A DNA stretch of 64,000 nt from DASQHW01 sp038238245 (GCA_038238245.1 JBBRXX010000015.1:1-64000); one strand, 5' to 3'. Shown: positions 1 to 8,353, numbered from the stretch's first letter. Notes: generated from the letters alone by a model not told the origin. Numbers and translations: made by a program.

Positions 1-68
1 CGGCTCGGCAAACCCGCCGCGGCCAACCGCGCGATCTCTTCCTTCTCCCGCTCCGATAACCGTTCCAC
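1..68 (-). CDS. IS30-like transposase, 5' fragment cut by window edge
   Basis: Twenty-two N-terminal codons are visible from a GTG start at 66-68, preceded on the minus strand by a GGGAGG ribosome-binding site. The peptide begins VERLSEREKEEIARLAAAGL, which has the form of the N-terminal helix-turn-helix of IS30-family transposases (a run ending in a small Gly-turn before the DNA-reading helix). The rest lies beyond the window. A related, broken copy occurs inverted at 1044-1140. Family assignment rests on this short stretch only, so another HTH transposase or a serine recombinase cannot be excluded. Confidence 0.5.
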   Translation of the reverse strand, partial: MERLSEREKEEIARLAAAGLPS

Positions 69-130
69 ACCACACCTCCCGATCGATCAAACTCGATCGA
101 AGGTGCCGATGCGTTGATCCCCTGAGACCG
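1..130 (-). repeat. Inverted repeat copy A (IS left end)
   Basis: Read on the minus strand from 130 down to 1, this stretch aligns with 981-1112 on the plus strand at roughly 80 percent identity with one single-base indel. It covers the leader, the GGGAGGTGTG ribosome-binding site and the start of the transposase. The outer boundary near 130 begins CGGTCTCA in both copies, which may be the terminal repeat of the element. Confidence 0.7.
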
Positions 131-178
131 CCGCAGTTATGACGCGCTAGCGCTGGGTCACACATCGGCTGCGTCACG

Positions 179-937
179 ATGCCAGGATGGGTCGTGCCCT
201 TTGCTGAGTACAAGCGATTGCTTACCGAGGCGTACGACCTCGACAAGCCCAAAGCGCCCGAAGAGGAACTCGCGCGCTGGACCCTGTTTGCGCGCCGAAG
301 TCATGGACCGCTGCTCGAGGTGATGTGTGGGTCGGGCCGGTTTCTTGCGCCGCTCGCGAATGGGGGCTTCGATATCGACGGCGTCGATGCCTCGGACGAC
401 ATGCTCGCCGCCTGCGAACGAAAGTGCAGTGAGGCTGGCGTCACCGTGTCTTTGACTCGGCAGTTCGTCCAGGAGCTCGAACTCCCTCGTCGTTACGGGC
501 TGGCGTTTATTGCGGCCGGTTCGTTCGGTTTGCTGGTCGAAGAGAACGACTACCGCGTCGGGCTTCAACGCGTCTACGAGCACCTCGAGCCGGATGGCGA
601 GTTGATCCTGGAAGCTGAAACGCCGGCGATGGCCCCCCGTCGCACCGGCCGATGGTTCGGCCGTTGGTGGGACCGTCCGGACGGCGCACGGATCGTCTCG
701 CGAGACATCAGTCGTTACGACCCGACGATGCTTGTCGAGGAGGGTCTGGGCATCTACGAACTCTGGGTCGACGGCCGGCTCGTCGAGACCGAGATGAACA
801 ATTGGGTTCGTCGCTTCTGGACCGATGACACGCTCGCGGACGAGCTGCGCGGCGCCGGTTTCGTCGCCGTCGACGTCATTGCGGACGAGGCCGGCATGTT
901 GCTCGCCCGGGCGCGCCGCGCGCCAAACATTAGCTAG
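179..937 (+). CDS. Class I SAM-dependent methyltransferase
   Basis: This 252-residue protein is a soluble Rossmann-fold methyltransferase. Motif I, LLEVMCGSGRF at residues 45-55, binds S-adenosylmethionine. An acidic residue follows at the end of strand 2 (GVDASDDML), and there is a post-motif GLAFIAAGSFG stretch. The C-terminal half, with paired aromatic residues and a WVRRFWTDDTL segment, resembles the small-molecule methyltransferase_25/11 type; the substrate is unknown. The gene stands alone between two inverted IS fragments, so it may have been carried in with them. The ATG at 179 was chosen because the reading frame has no better upstream start; no strong ribosome-binding site precedes it. 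Confidence 0.85.
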   Translation: MPGWVVPFAEYKRLLTEAYDLDKPKAPEEELARWTLFARRSHGPLLEVMCGSGRFLAPLANGGFDIDGVDASDDMLAACERKCSEAGVTVSLTRQFVQELELPRRYGLAFIAAGSFGLLVEENDYRVGLQRVYEHLEPDGELILEAETPAMAPRRTGRWFGRWWDRPDGARIVSRDISRYDPTMLVEEGLGIYELWVDGRLVETEMNNWVRRFWTDDTLADELRGAGFVAVDVIADEAGMLLARARRAPNIS

Positions 938-980
938 CTGAGCGAGTTGAGACACGGACGGAGTGAGAGCAGAACGGTGG

Positions 981-1112
981 CGGTCTCACGGGGTCATCGC
1001 ATCACCGCCTTCGATCGGGTTGGATCCGATCGGGAGGTGTGTTGTGGAACGGTTGTCGGAGTTGGAGAAGTGGCGGATCGCGGAGTTGGCGGCGCAGGGT
1101 TGGCCAGCTCGG
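981..1112 (+). repeat. Inverted repeat copy B (IS left end)
   Basis: Plus-strand copy matching the reverse complement of 1-130, including the CGGTCTCA outer end, the TTCGATCG leader motif, the GGGAGGTGTG ribosome-binding site and the first codons of the transposase. The two copies point away from each other, with the methyltransferase gene between their 5' ends. Confidence 0.7.
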
Positions 1113-1140
1113 CTGATTGGTAAGGAGATCGGACGCGCGC
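1044..1140 (+). pseudogene. IS30-like transposase remnant
   Basis: A GTG start after GGGAGGTGTG opens a frame reading VERLSELEKWRIAELAAQGW and continuing through an RLIGKEIGRAHS segment. That is the recognition helix of an IS30-type helix-turn-helix, where GRSHST is usual. After about codon 32 the resemblance stops and the frame runs into unrelated sequence, so the gene is truncated by a junction near 1140. No catalytic DDE domain is present. Confidence 0.6.
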
Positions 1141-1273
1141 ACAGCGCGAGTCATGGCGGCCTGCCGACGAAGGCACCGCCAAACGGTTTCGTGCGCTCGT
1201 CGAGCGTCTCGGCGCCCACGGGTGGACGCCGCCGAACGCGCGGCTGGTCGTCCTGACCGAGACGCTGCCGCTC

Positions 1274-2236
1274 TTGCCGAACATCCGCATGACCGTGCGA
1301 GGGCATTGGATTCCCGCGTTGGAGCGCATCATCATCGACGCAAGCCCGTGGATGACGCCTGACGAAGTTCGTGCCGAGTACGCGACGGCCCGCAGCGAGC
1401 ATTTTGGGAACCTGAAGCTGCCCGAGGCACAGACATTGCAGACGGCTGCGTTCGCCGCTGAACGTCCAGCACTCCGCTCGCTCAAAGCTCGGCTGAGCGC
1501 GTGGAACCGCACGCACGAGAAGGACGGCCAGAAGACAAGGGACAAGACTTTCGGTCAACGTCTACAACGCGCGTGGTCCGCGCTCTTCGGTGAAGACCAA
1601 CCAGCGGGCACCCTCCGATCCGAGCGGGAAACGACCGCGGTCCTGCCCGCCGACCCGAGCAAGATCGACGAGCACAAGCTGACACGCGCGCCAGGCCAAT
1701 CCTCACGCGGAGCTGAACACGACGCGGCCCGCACACCTGACGAGACCGATCGCAGCAGTGAGACCCTCCGGTTGATTGCGGAGGGCACTCGGCTCGCGCG
1801 CGAGCAACAAGAAGAGCCGGAACGGTCGGCCCCGTTCGGCGATCAAGCCGACTTGCTGGGCGCTCCGGTAGCACCTCCAACAGAGGTCCCCAACGTCGGA
1901 TCGACGCAGGCCGAACGCGACACCATCCGACAAGGCGCTCTCCACGGTTCGCGGAAGAAGGTGAAGGTTCCGTCGGAACGGAAGCCGCCCTATCCGGCAA
2001 TCGCGCTCGTACACAGGACTGACCAATCCCCCGCGGCCGTCTCGACAATGACCGGGATACCCGAAGACGAGCTTGAGATTCGCGACCTCGAACAGGTTGA
2101 CGCACAACGAGCCGCCGACGCCTGCGGCCTCAAGCCCTGGGACATCTGGCCTCAGTGGAACCCCTCGGCGAAGAAGACGAAGAGCGGCTCGCTTGGCCGC
2201 GACTGGCTTCACGAGCACGACCCGAGCATGAGGTAG
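1274..2236 (+). CDS. Hypothetical protein, 5' end likely lost at IS junction
   Basis: Not recognised as a named family. The listed TTG start gives 320 residues; ATG alternatives begin at 1289. The same frame stays open upstream to about 1142, reading a protein-like stretch (ALVERLGAHGWTPPNARLVV), so the original start was probably removed where the IS remnant joins. The N-terminal 75 residues are well-ordered and rich in Trp and Pro (GHWIPALERI, SPWMTPDEVR). The middle is charged and low in hydrophobic residues. The last 80 include a Lys-rich segment and LKPWDIWPQW. There is no signal peptide or membrane segment. Its position beside a tRNA scar suggests integrative-element cargo. Confidence 0.5.
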   Translation: MPNIRMTVRGHWIPALERIIIDASPWMTPDEVRAEYATARSEHFGNLKLPEAQTLQTAAFAAERPALRSLKARLSAWNRTHEKDGQKTRDKTFGQRLQRAWSALFGEDQPAGTLRSERETTAVLPADPSKIDEHKLTRAPGQSSRGAEHDAARTPDETDRSSETLRLIAEGTRLAREQQEEPERSAPFGDQADLLGAPVAPPTEVPNVGSTQAERDTIRQGALHGSRKKVKVPSERKPPYPAIALVHRTDQSPAAVSTMTGIPEDELEIRDLEQVDAQRAADACGLKPWDIWPQWNPSAKKTKSGSLGRDWLHEHDPSMR

Positions 2237-2250
2237 GGGTAATGGCATGA

Positions 2251-2283
2251 GCGCGGCGCAAGCGCGGCGCATCCGCGGCGCAT
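2251..2283. repeat. 11-bp tandem repeat, three units
   Basis: Three consecutive 11-base units read GCGCGGCGCAA, GCGCGGCGCAT and CCGCGGCGCAT. They lie 14 bases after the stop codon of the hypothetical gene and about 90 bases before the tRNA-Pro fragment. Function is unknown; it may simply be a slippage product next to a recombination junction. Confidence 0.6.
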
Positions 2284-2373
2284 CCGGAGCCGTACGCACC
2301 GCGTCGGTGCCGTCCATGTAACCGCGACGACCTGCGAAAACAGTTCATCGCCGTTCGCACAGATGCAGCCGCG

Positions 2374-2420
2374 CAGCGTTCGGGACGCTGAGGCCCCGGG
2401 TTCAAATCCCGGCACCCCGA
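2374..2420 (+). pseudogene. 3' half of tRNA-Pro (CGG), probable integration scar
   Basis: The anticodon stem-loop is intact: CAGCG at 2374-2378, loop TTCGGGA at 2379-2385 with anticodon CGG, and CGCTG at 2386-2390. A five-base variable loop follows, then a perfect T-arm (CCGGG, TTCAAAT, CCCGG). The acceptor strand CACCCCG with discriminator A ends at 2420. No matching CGGGGTG acceptor strand or D-arm exists upstream, so this cannot fold into a tRNA. Partial tRNA 3' ends of this kind are typically left by integrases that recombine within tRNA genes. Confidence 0.8.
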
Positions 2421-2458
2421 CTCTCGCAAGTGCAGTTCAGGGACACTCTCGCGCACGG

Positions 2459-2635
2459 TCAGGCGGTTTCGATCCCGCGAGCGTCCCGCGGCCTGCCGAA
2501 AAAGTGTGTGCCGAGACGATCCTCCGCCGCACGGGATGTCGACGAACCACTGGCAGCCGCGCCCAGGAGAGCGGTGACGGTCACGACGGCCAGGATGCGG
2601 ACGACGATGCCGGTGATCGGCTGGGTGATGCTCAT
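2459..2635 (-). CDS. Possible small membrane or exported protein
   Basis: A 58-codon frame from ATG at 2635. Residues 8-30 (GIVVRILAVVTVTALLGAAA) form one hydrophobic segment followed by a polar tail, as in a signal peptide or single-pass anchor. There is no clear ribosome-binding site and no recognised family. It could equally be a chance ORF, so it is reported with low confidence. Confidence 0.25.
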   Translation of the reverse strand: MSITQPITGIVVRILAVVTVTALLGAAASGSSTSRAAEDRLGTHFFGRPRDARGIETA

Positions 2636-2795
2636 GCGGTGACCGTGTTGATCCGGGCGGCCCGCGTCGTGTGTCGCCTTGGGATCGAAGTCGCCCAACG
2701 GCTGCATCGCGAGACGTGCAACTCGCGTTGACAGCATCCGGTGGGGCGAGCGAGTCTGATCGCATGACGAGGGGCGTCGGCGGGGCGGACGTGAG

Positions 2796-3455
2796 ATGAG
2801 CGAGAGCGCGAGCAGGGCCTCGGCGCCGCCGGTGCAGATCGAACGCGGCAAGAAGCAATTGCGCGCAGACGTCCGCGCAAAGCACCCGCGGTTCGTTGAA
2901 GCGGTTCGCGCCGATGCGAAGTTCGCGCTCGCGTGCCGGAGTGAGCGATTCGTCTTTCGCGGTCGGCTCGACGCCGTCGTGCAGATCGTCCGGTTGTGTT
3001 GCGTCAGCGACGCATTCCTTGCGCAGGTCTGCTACCGGGCGAAAGCGCGCCTCCAGGCACTCGGTGTCCCGGGGTTGCCGCGCGTGTTCCACCGGCTCGC
3101 GATCATGATCGCTCAAGTGAGCATCGGCGATCCCGTCGTCATCCATCCCGGCGTGTACATCGCCCACGGCCAGAACGTGATCGACGGCTACTCCGAGATC
3201 CACAGCGGGGTGACCATCGCCCCGTGGGCGGGCATCGGACTTGTCTGGGGAAACTATCGCGGCCCGGTCATCGAAACAGGTGTGCACATCGGCGTGGGCG
3301 CCCAGCTGCTCGGCCCGGTCGTCGTGCACCGCGGGGCGCGCGTCGGCGCGAACGCTGTCGTCGTACGCGACGTTCCCGAGAACACCACGGTTCTCCCCGC
3401 GCCGGTACGCCATCGTCGGGACGGCCGCGACATCGGGAACAACGAAAAGCCGTGA
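2796..3455 (+). CDS. Hexapeptide-repeat acyltransferase, serine acetyltransferase-like
   Basis: The 219-residue protein has a helical N-terminal half followed, from about residue 108, by a left-handed beta-helix of hexapeptide repeats (VSIGDPVVIHPGVYI, NVIDGYSEIHSGVTI, GARVGANAVVVRDV). This is the arrangement of CysE-type serine O-acetyltransferases. The catalytic His region corresponds to the IAHGQNVIDG and IHSGVTI stretches. It could acetylate serine for cysteine synthesis, but the N-terminal half is diverged and another acceptor is possible. The stop overlaps the GTG start of the esterase gene (GTGA), so the two are probably co-translated. Confidence 0.75.
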   Translation: MSESASRASAPPVQIERGKKQLRADVRAKHPRFVEAVRADAKFALACRSERFVFRGRLDAVVQIVRLCCVSDAFLAQVCYRAKARLQALGVPGLPRVFHRLAIMIAQVSIGDPVVIHPGVYIAHGQNVIDGYSEIHSGVTIAPWAGIGLVWGNYRGPVIETGVHIGVGAQLLGPVVVHRGARVGANAVVVRDVPENTTVLPAPVRHRRDGRDIGNNEKP

Positions 3456-4426
3456 CGACAACCAACGCCTCGCCGGTGCTGCATGTCCCCGCGCGCGACA
3501 TCCCGGTTCCGCGACACCTAAGTCGCGAAGCGCAGGCCGTCCTCGCGATGGGCGAGATGGAACGGCGCGAGCTCCCGGCAGTGGAGGATGTCGACGCGTG
3601 GCGCGCGCTGATCACCGCGCGCGACGAGGCAATACTCCCGATGATCACCGAGTCGGCGTCACACGAGGCGGTCGACGTCGCCGAGATCGGCCTCGACGGC
3701 CCCATGGTGTACGTCATCACTCCGAAAGGAATCGCGGACGCCGATCGCCGTGTGTTCCTCGAGCTCCACGGCGGCGGATTCATGACTGGCGGCGGCGCGT
3801 GTTGCCGCGCGTCGGCCGTGAACTCGGCAGCGCGCATCGGGATACGCCTGTGGGCCGTCGACTACCGGATGCCACCCGATCACCCGTACCCGACACCGCT
3901 CGACGACTGTGTCGCGGCCTACCAGGCACTGTTGCACGAACACCGGCCGGAGGAGATCATCGTTCTCGGCACGTCGTCCGGTGGCAACCTCGCCGCGGCA
4001 ACGATTCTGCGCGCCCGCGACCTAGGACTGCCGATGCCCGCGGCCGCCGTCCTGCTCACGCCGGAAGTCGATCTCACCGAGTCGGGCGACACGTTCCATA
4101 CCAACGACGGCGTCGACACGATGCTGCGCGGCGGCTCACCGCGGCCCCTCCTCTACGCGCGCGGCCATGACCTCTCGCACCCGTATGTCTCACCGCTGTT
4201 CGGAGACTTCACCACGGGCTTCCCACCGACCCTGCTGGCGAGTGGCACGCGCGACATCTACCTGTCGAACACGGTGCGGATGCACCGCGCATTGCGTGCC
4301 GCCGACGTGCCGGCCGAGCTGCACGTCTTCGAGGCGGCACCGCACGGCGGCTTCTACGGCTTGGCGCCGGAAGATCAAGAGCTCACGCGCGAAGTGCGTC
4401 GCTTCATGCACGCGCACTGGGAATAG
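3452..4426 (+). CDS. HSL-family alpha/beta hydrolase (esterase)
   Basis: This 324-residue enzyme carries the hallmarks of the hormone-sensitive-lipase family: oxyanion motif HGGGF at residues 106-110, nucleophile elbow GTSSG with Ser175, Asp268 in GTRDIYL and His298 in APHGGF. It is probably a cytoplasmic carboxylic-ester hydrolase acting on short acyl esters. The GTG at 3452 overlaps the stop of the upstream acyltransferase. An open frame extends far upstream but reads through the acyltransferase in another frame with a shadow-like composition, so the GTG is preferred. Coupling to an acetyltransferase hints at opposing or sequential acyl chemistry, which is inference. Confidence 0.87.
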   Translation: MTTTNASPVLHVPARDIPVPRHLSREAQAVLAMGEMERRELPAVEDVDAWRALITARDEAILPMITESASHEAVDVAEIGLDGPMVYVITPKGIADADRRVFLELHGGGFMTGGGACCRASAVNSAARIGIRLWAVDYRMPPDHPYPTPLDDCVAAYQALLHEHRPEEIIVLGTSSGGNLAAATILRARDLGLPMPAAAVLLTPEVDLTESGDTFHTNDGVDTMLRGGSPRPLLYARGHDLSHPYVSPLFGDFTTGFPPTLLASGTRDIYLSNTVRMHRALRAADVPAELHVFEAAPHGGFYGLAPEDQELTREVRRFMHAHWE

Positions 4427-4494
4427 CAAGTAGCGCCGCGCAGGCGAAACGCGACGTGACAGATCGCGTAGGTGAGCACGTGACTCCGCCCGCG

Positions 4495-6150
4495 TCAGGA
4501 CGGCGTGACCGCGTTGGAAGCCACTGACTGCGCGCCGATGCCGCGGGCGTTCTTGGCCGCGACCGTGAACGTGTACGTCGTGCCGTTCGTCAGCCCGGTG
4601 ACGACTTGTGTCGTCGCCGTGGAGTTGTAGACGCGGGATACCCGCGCCCCGCCGCCGTACCGCGTGACGACGTAGCCGACCACCGCCGAGCCATTGTTCG
4701 TCGCGGGAGCCGTCCACGACACGGTCGCCGACGCATTGCCGGGCGAAGCGGATGGCGCGCCCGGCGGTCCCGGCGCACCGACATTGACCGCGACCGAGGG
4801 ATCCGATGGTGGACCGGTCCCGTTCGCGTTCTTGGCCACGATCACGAATGTGTACACATCGCCGTTCGTCAATCCGGTGATGAGGGTGCTGGTCCTCGCG
4901 GGACCGAACACCAGCGGCGTCTGGGCCACGCCCGATCGGTACGGCGTGAGCCTGTACTGCGTGACGTCGGAACCGTTGGTGATCGGCGGATGCCAAGTCA
5001 CCGTCATCGAGCCGTTGCCGGGGCTCGCGACCGGAAGTTGCAAGAACACCGGAGTACCGACGCGAACCGCCAGCCGCGCGGACGCCGCCCCCGTACCAGT
5101 CGCGTTGGACGCCGCGACAGTGAACGCGTACGCCTCACCGTTCGTAAGGCCCGTGACGATGTACGACCGCGCGGTCGGCGCGACGACGGCCTGTTGCAGC
5201 ACGCCGCCCTGATACACCCTGACCGTGTAGCCCGCGATGGGAAGGTCGTTGTTCGCAGGCGGCGTCCATCCCACGGGGACGCGCCCATTCAGGGGAAATG
5301 CGAACACGTGCTGCGGTGCCGACGGCGGCGACGCCGGTCGGATCGACGCATGCCCGTCGCCGACGTTGACGCCTGCCTCGTTGGCCGCGGCATACGCAGA
5401 TGGCGTGACAAAGCCCGAGCCGCCACCCCCGCCCCATCCGTACCCGCCGCAGAAAGGCAGACAGCTCGGCGACGTATCCCTGAAGCCGCTGGCGCTGCCA
5501 CCGCCGTACAAGCCGCCGCCGCCACCACCGCCACCACCGTCGCCACTGCACGCGTCAGCGCCACTCCCGAGGTTTCCGGACCCGCACGCGCCAGCTCCAC
5601 CTTCGGTCTGCGTCGCACCGCGACCGCCGCAGTCGCCGCACGACTCGCCGCCACCGTCACCGCCTCGGACACCCCCGCCATCCCCGCCAAACGGCTCCGA
5701 GAAGAATCCGCTGCAGCACGAGTTGATGCCACCGCCTCCGCCACCACCGGCGATCACAACACGGTCGGCGAGCGAGTCGCCGCCCCGACGCACATCGGTC
5801 GCGCCGCCGCCGTTGCCGCCGAACGCACCCCCCGCGCCGCCACCGTTGAACCCGTTGGAGCCACCAACGCGTACGCGCAGCAACTCGCCGGGCGTCACCG
5901 CGAGAGTGCCGCGCGCATGGCCACCGGGGCCACCGGCTCCCGCGCCCCACGTCTCGACCACGACATGGTGGACACCACCAGGAACGGTGTAGTGCGCAAT
6001 CGTTCCGGTGTAGTTGAACGTCGTGGCGGGCGGTGTTGTTGCCGACGCCGCGACGGCCGCCGTCGTCAGCGGGACACCCATGACAGCGACCAGCAACAGT
6101 CCGAGCGCCCGAAACGGTGATCTCACCCCGGGCCGATGAATCGCGTCCAC
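4495..6150 (-). CDS. Secreted Gly-rich protein with three fibronectin type III domains
   Basis: About 551 residues from the GTG at 6150, which follows GGAGG at four bases; a TTG twelve codons upstream is less likely. A signal peptide occupies roughly residues 10-36 (FRALGLLLVAVMGVPLTTA). Residues about 45-265 are very rich in glycine with runs of up to nine Gly, interspersed Cys pairs and an ETWGAGAGG entry motif as in bacterial glycine-rich surface modules. Three fibronectin type III repeats follow, each ending TVAAKN or similar (ITGLTNG, VTGLTNG). Such modules usually bind polysaccharide or other surface proteins. No catalytic domain or cell-wall sorting signal is visible. Confidence 0.8.
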   Translation of the reverse strand: MDAIHRPGVRSPFRALGLLLVAVMGVPLTTAAVAASATTPPATTFNYTGTIAHYTVPGGVHHVVVETWGAGAGGPGGHARGTLAVTPGELLRVRVGGSNGFNGGGAGGAFGGNGGGATDVRRGGDSLADRVVIAGGGGGGGINSCCSGFFSEPFGGDGGGVRGGDGGGESCGDCGGRGATQTEGGAGACGSGNLGSGADACSGDGGGGGGGGGLYGGGSASGFRDTSPSCLPFCGGYGWGGGGGSGFVTPSAYAAANEAGVNVGDGHASIRPASPPSAPQHVFAFPLNGRVPVGWTPPANNDLPIAGYTVRVYQGGVLQQAVVAPTARSYIVTGLTNGEAYAFTVAASNATGTGAASARLAVRVGTPVFLQLPVASPGNGSMTVTWHPPITNGSDVTQYRLTPYRSGVAQTPLVFGPARTSTLITGLTNGDVYTFVIVAKNANGTGPPSDPSVAVNVGAPGPPGAPSASPGNASATVSWTAPATNNGSAVVGYVVTRYGGGARVSRVYNSTATTQVVTGLTNGTTYTFTVAAKNARGIGAQSVASNAVTPS

Positions 6151-6329
6151 ACGACCTCCGGAAGTCTCACGCCGCGGGGGGCGCAACGAACTGTTTCACC
6201 TTTGCCCGGAACGTCGCAAGGGTCAACCTCCCACGTTGGCCGAACTACGGCGTCGCCCGGCCGGCGGCTCGGGCCCGGCGGGACCGGTCATGTTCGGACG
6301 GAGATTGATTGCTTCGTAGGAGGGGCTCG

Positions 6330-7838
6330 CTACGGCTTCGGCAGGAAGCGGTCGAGCTCCGCGATGGTCGCCGCGTGCTTCGGATCTGCGGAGAGGTTCG
6401 TCAGCTCGTTCGGATCGGTGTGCACGTTGTAGAGCTCGGTGTCGCCGGTGCGGTAGCGGATGTAGCGCCACGGTCCGCGACGCACGGCGTGGTTCGCTGC
6501 GAGCCACGTCATGATCGGCGGGCGGGCGTCGGCCTTGGTCGGATCGGCGATCAGAGGGAAGAGGCTCATCCCCCGATTCTTCTCGTGCAGGGTCCCGCCG
6601 CACAGCTCCACGAGCGTCGGTCCCATGTCCATCATCGAGACCGGACGGTCGAACTCCTGGTGATGGTCGAAACGACCGGGAACGTGCAACAGGAACGGGA
6701 CGCGGGTTGCGCGTTCCCAGAGCGTGAACTTCTCGAAGTGCATCTTCTCGCCGAGGTGATAGCCGTGATCGCTCCACAGTGCGATCACTGTGTTGTCGGC
6801 GTACTTGCTCCGCGAGAGGGCGTCGAGCGCAACACCCATCTGCCAGTCGGCGAAGCTGACCGCCGCCTGGTACGCCTGCACTGCGGGCTTCCAGATGCCC
6901 GCCGCGAGCATCGCCTTGAAGATGTGCCCCTCGGCATCGATGATGTCGTTGCGGGCATACGCGCTCAGGTCCGAGAGATCCTTCACGCCGAAGTCGGGAA
7001 CAACCACTTCGTCGAGCGGATGCATGTCAAAGAACTGCTTCGGGACACGCCACGGCTCGTGCGGAGTGGTCGACCCGAATGCGAGCAGGAACGGCCGCCG
7101 GTGTGGGGCAACGAGGTGTTCGGTGATCCAAGTGACACCGCGACCGTTCGGGTCCTGCTGGGGCGTCGTGCCGCTCGGCCCGAAGTCGACGCCGTTCGCG
7201 GGAAAATTCTTGCCGTCGCCGATGCGCTTGTGGTCGTACGGCGACACCCAGTTCGGATTGAACTGCTCCGGCAGGATCCCCGGGTCCTCGCGCTGGGATC
7301 CGACGACGTACGGATAGATGTGTTCATTGCTCGTCCACCGTCGCGGCTCGGGGCCGTGGAAGACCTTGCCCGACGCGAACGTGTCGTAGCCCGCCGCCCA
7401 GATGTCGTCGATCACCGACGGCGTGACGTTCTTCATTCGGTTGTAGTTCGTCCGGCTCGGCGGGGAGTGGTCGTAGATCTGCGTCTCCCACGGATTCAGC
7501 CCGTAGAGATTGGCCGTGCGTGACGGCAGACACATCGGCGCCGCGCAATATGCCGCGGGGAAGACAAGACTCTGGGCGGCCAGCGCGTCGAGGTTCGGTG
7601 TCTTGGTACCGGGATGGTTGTTCAGGAATCCGACCCAGTCGTTGCAGTCGTCCATCCCCAACAAGAGAACGTTCGGCGCGTCAGACGGGGCGTCGTGCTG
7701 GCGCAGCACGGTCTTGCCGTACTTGCGCTCCGCGCCGCCGCTCAGCAGCCTGCGGCCGACGAACGCTCCGCCCGCGACACCCGCGGCGGCCACTCCACCC
7801 AGCGACGCCACGAGAAACGTCCGCCGATCCATCTCCAT
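6330..7838 (-). CDS. Tat-exported sulfatase (iduronate-2-sulfatase-like)
   Basis: A 502-residue type I sulfatase. The N-terminus reads MDRRTFLVASLGG, a twin-arginine signal, then a hydrophobic core. Metal-binding aspartates are at D63-D64 (LGMDDCND). The sulfatase signature CLPSR begins at Cys103, the residue converted to formylglycine in this family. A downstream SDHGYHLGEK motif supplies further metal and substrate ligands, and the overall layout matches iduronate-2-sulfatase-type enzymes. The protein probably cleaves sulfate esters of polysaccharides outside the membrane. No formylglycine-generating enzyme gene is in the window. It is transcribed away from the TfoX-N gene, across a 154-base gap. 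Confidence 0.9.
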   Translation of the reverse strand: MEMDRRTFLVASLGGVAAAGVAGGAFVGRRLLSGGAERKYGKTVLRQHDAPSDAPNVLLLGMDDCNDWVGFLNNHPGTKTPNLDALAAQSLVFPAAYCAAPMCLPSRTANLYGLNPWETQIYDHSPPSRTNYNRMKNVTPSVIDDIWAAGYDTFASGKVFHGPEPRRWTSNEHIYPYVVGSQREDPGILPEQFNPNWVSPYDHKRIGDGKNFPANGVDFGPSGTTPQQDPNGRGVTWITEHLVAPHRRPFLLAFGSTTPHEPWRVPKQFFDMHPLDEVVVPDFGVKDLSDLSAYARNDIIDAEGHIFKAMLAAGIWKPAVQAYQAAVSFADWQMGVALDALSRSKYADNTVIALWSDHGYHLGEKMHFEKFTLWERATRVPFLLHVPGRFDHHQEFDRPVSMMDMGPTLVELCGGTLHEKNRGMSLFPLIADPTKADARPPIMTWLAANHAVRRGPWRYIRYRTGDTELYNVHTDPNELTNLSADPKHAATIAELDRFLPKP

Positions 7839-7992
7839 ACCGAAGACTCCCAGGTCGCGGCAACCTCATCCAACGCCTCGGAACGATGAGCCGGAAACGC
7901 CGTTCGTCGCTCGGGGAGCGTAGCGACCGAAGCGCCGACGCCGGCTTCGGGTCCCAGCCGGGTGCGCCAGGAGCGCCGCCTACGCTCTGTAT

Positions 7993-8328
7993 GTGGCGTT
8001 CGACGAAGACCTCGCGGACCGTATGCGCAGTCTCCTTGCGCACGAACGCGGGTTGAGCGAGAAGCGCATGTTCGGCGGTCTCGCGTTCCTCGTCAACGGC
8101 AACATGGCGGTGAGCGCGAGCGGCCGAGGCGGCCTACTTGTGCGCGTCGAACCCGGCGCAACGGATCGGCTGACGAGCCGCGCGCATGTGCATCGTTTCG
8201 AGATGCGCGGACGCCCCATGGACGGGTGGTTACGGGTCGAGGTCGAAGGTGTTCGCACGAAGCGGCAACTCGAAGCATGGGTGGCGCGAGGCGTCGCGTA
8301 CGCGCGCTCGTTACCCGCGAAGAAGTAG
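7993..8328 (+). CDS. TfoX N-terminal domain protein
   Basis: The 111-residue protein matches the TfoX/Sxy N-terminal domain: FDEDLADRMRSLL at the start, then SEKRMFGGLAFLVNGNMAVS and a GRPMDGWLRVE segment. In this family the domain occurs alone in many actinobacteria, with no demonstrated competence role. It is small, soluble and has no C-terminal TfoX domain. GTG at 7993 is the start; no upstream in-frame codon gives a better fit to the family. Its stop lies 25 bases from the convergent SelW-like gene. Confidence 0.8.
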   Translation: MAFDEDLADRMRSLLAHERGLSEKRMFGGLAFLVNGNMAVSASGRGGLLVRVEPGATDRLTSRAHVHRFEMRGRPMDGWLRVEVEGVRTKRQLEAWVARGVAYARSLPAKK

Positions 8329-8353
8329 CCGTCGCGCGGCCGATCGTCCCGGC

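Larger units (their letters stand above)
2237..2795. other. 559-base gap: tRNA scar, tandem repeat, one doubtful small ORF
   Basis: This interval between the hypothetical gene and the acyltransferase holds an 11-bp tandem repeat, a 3' half-tRNA-Pro and one short minus-strand ORF, listed separately. Longer open frames crossing it on either strand have arginine-rich compositions typical of unused frames in GC-rich DNA. I see no other gene. Confidence 0.6.

Noticed and set aside
6309..7523. A 404-codon plus-strand frame
   Set aside because: Antisense to the sulfatase; codon pattern is the mirror of a real gene.
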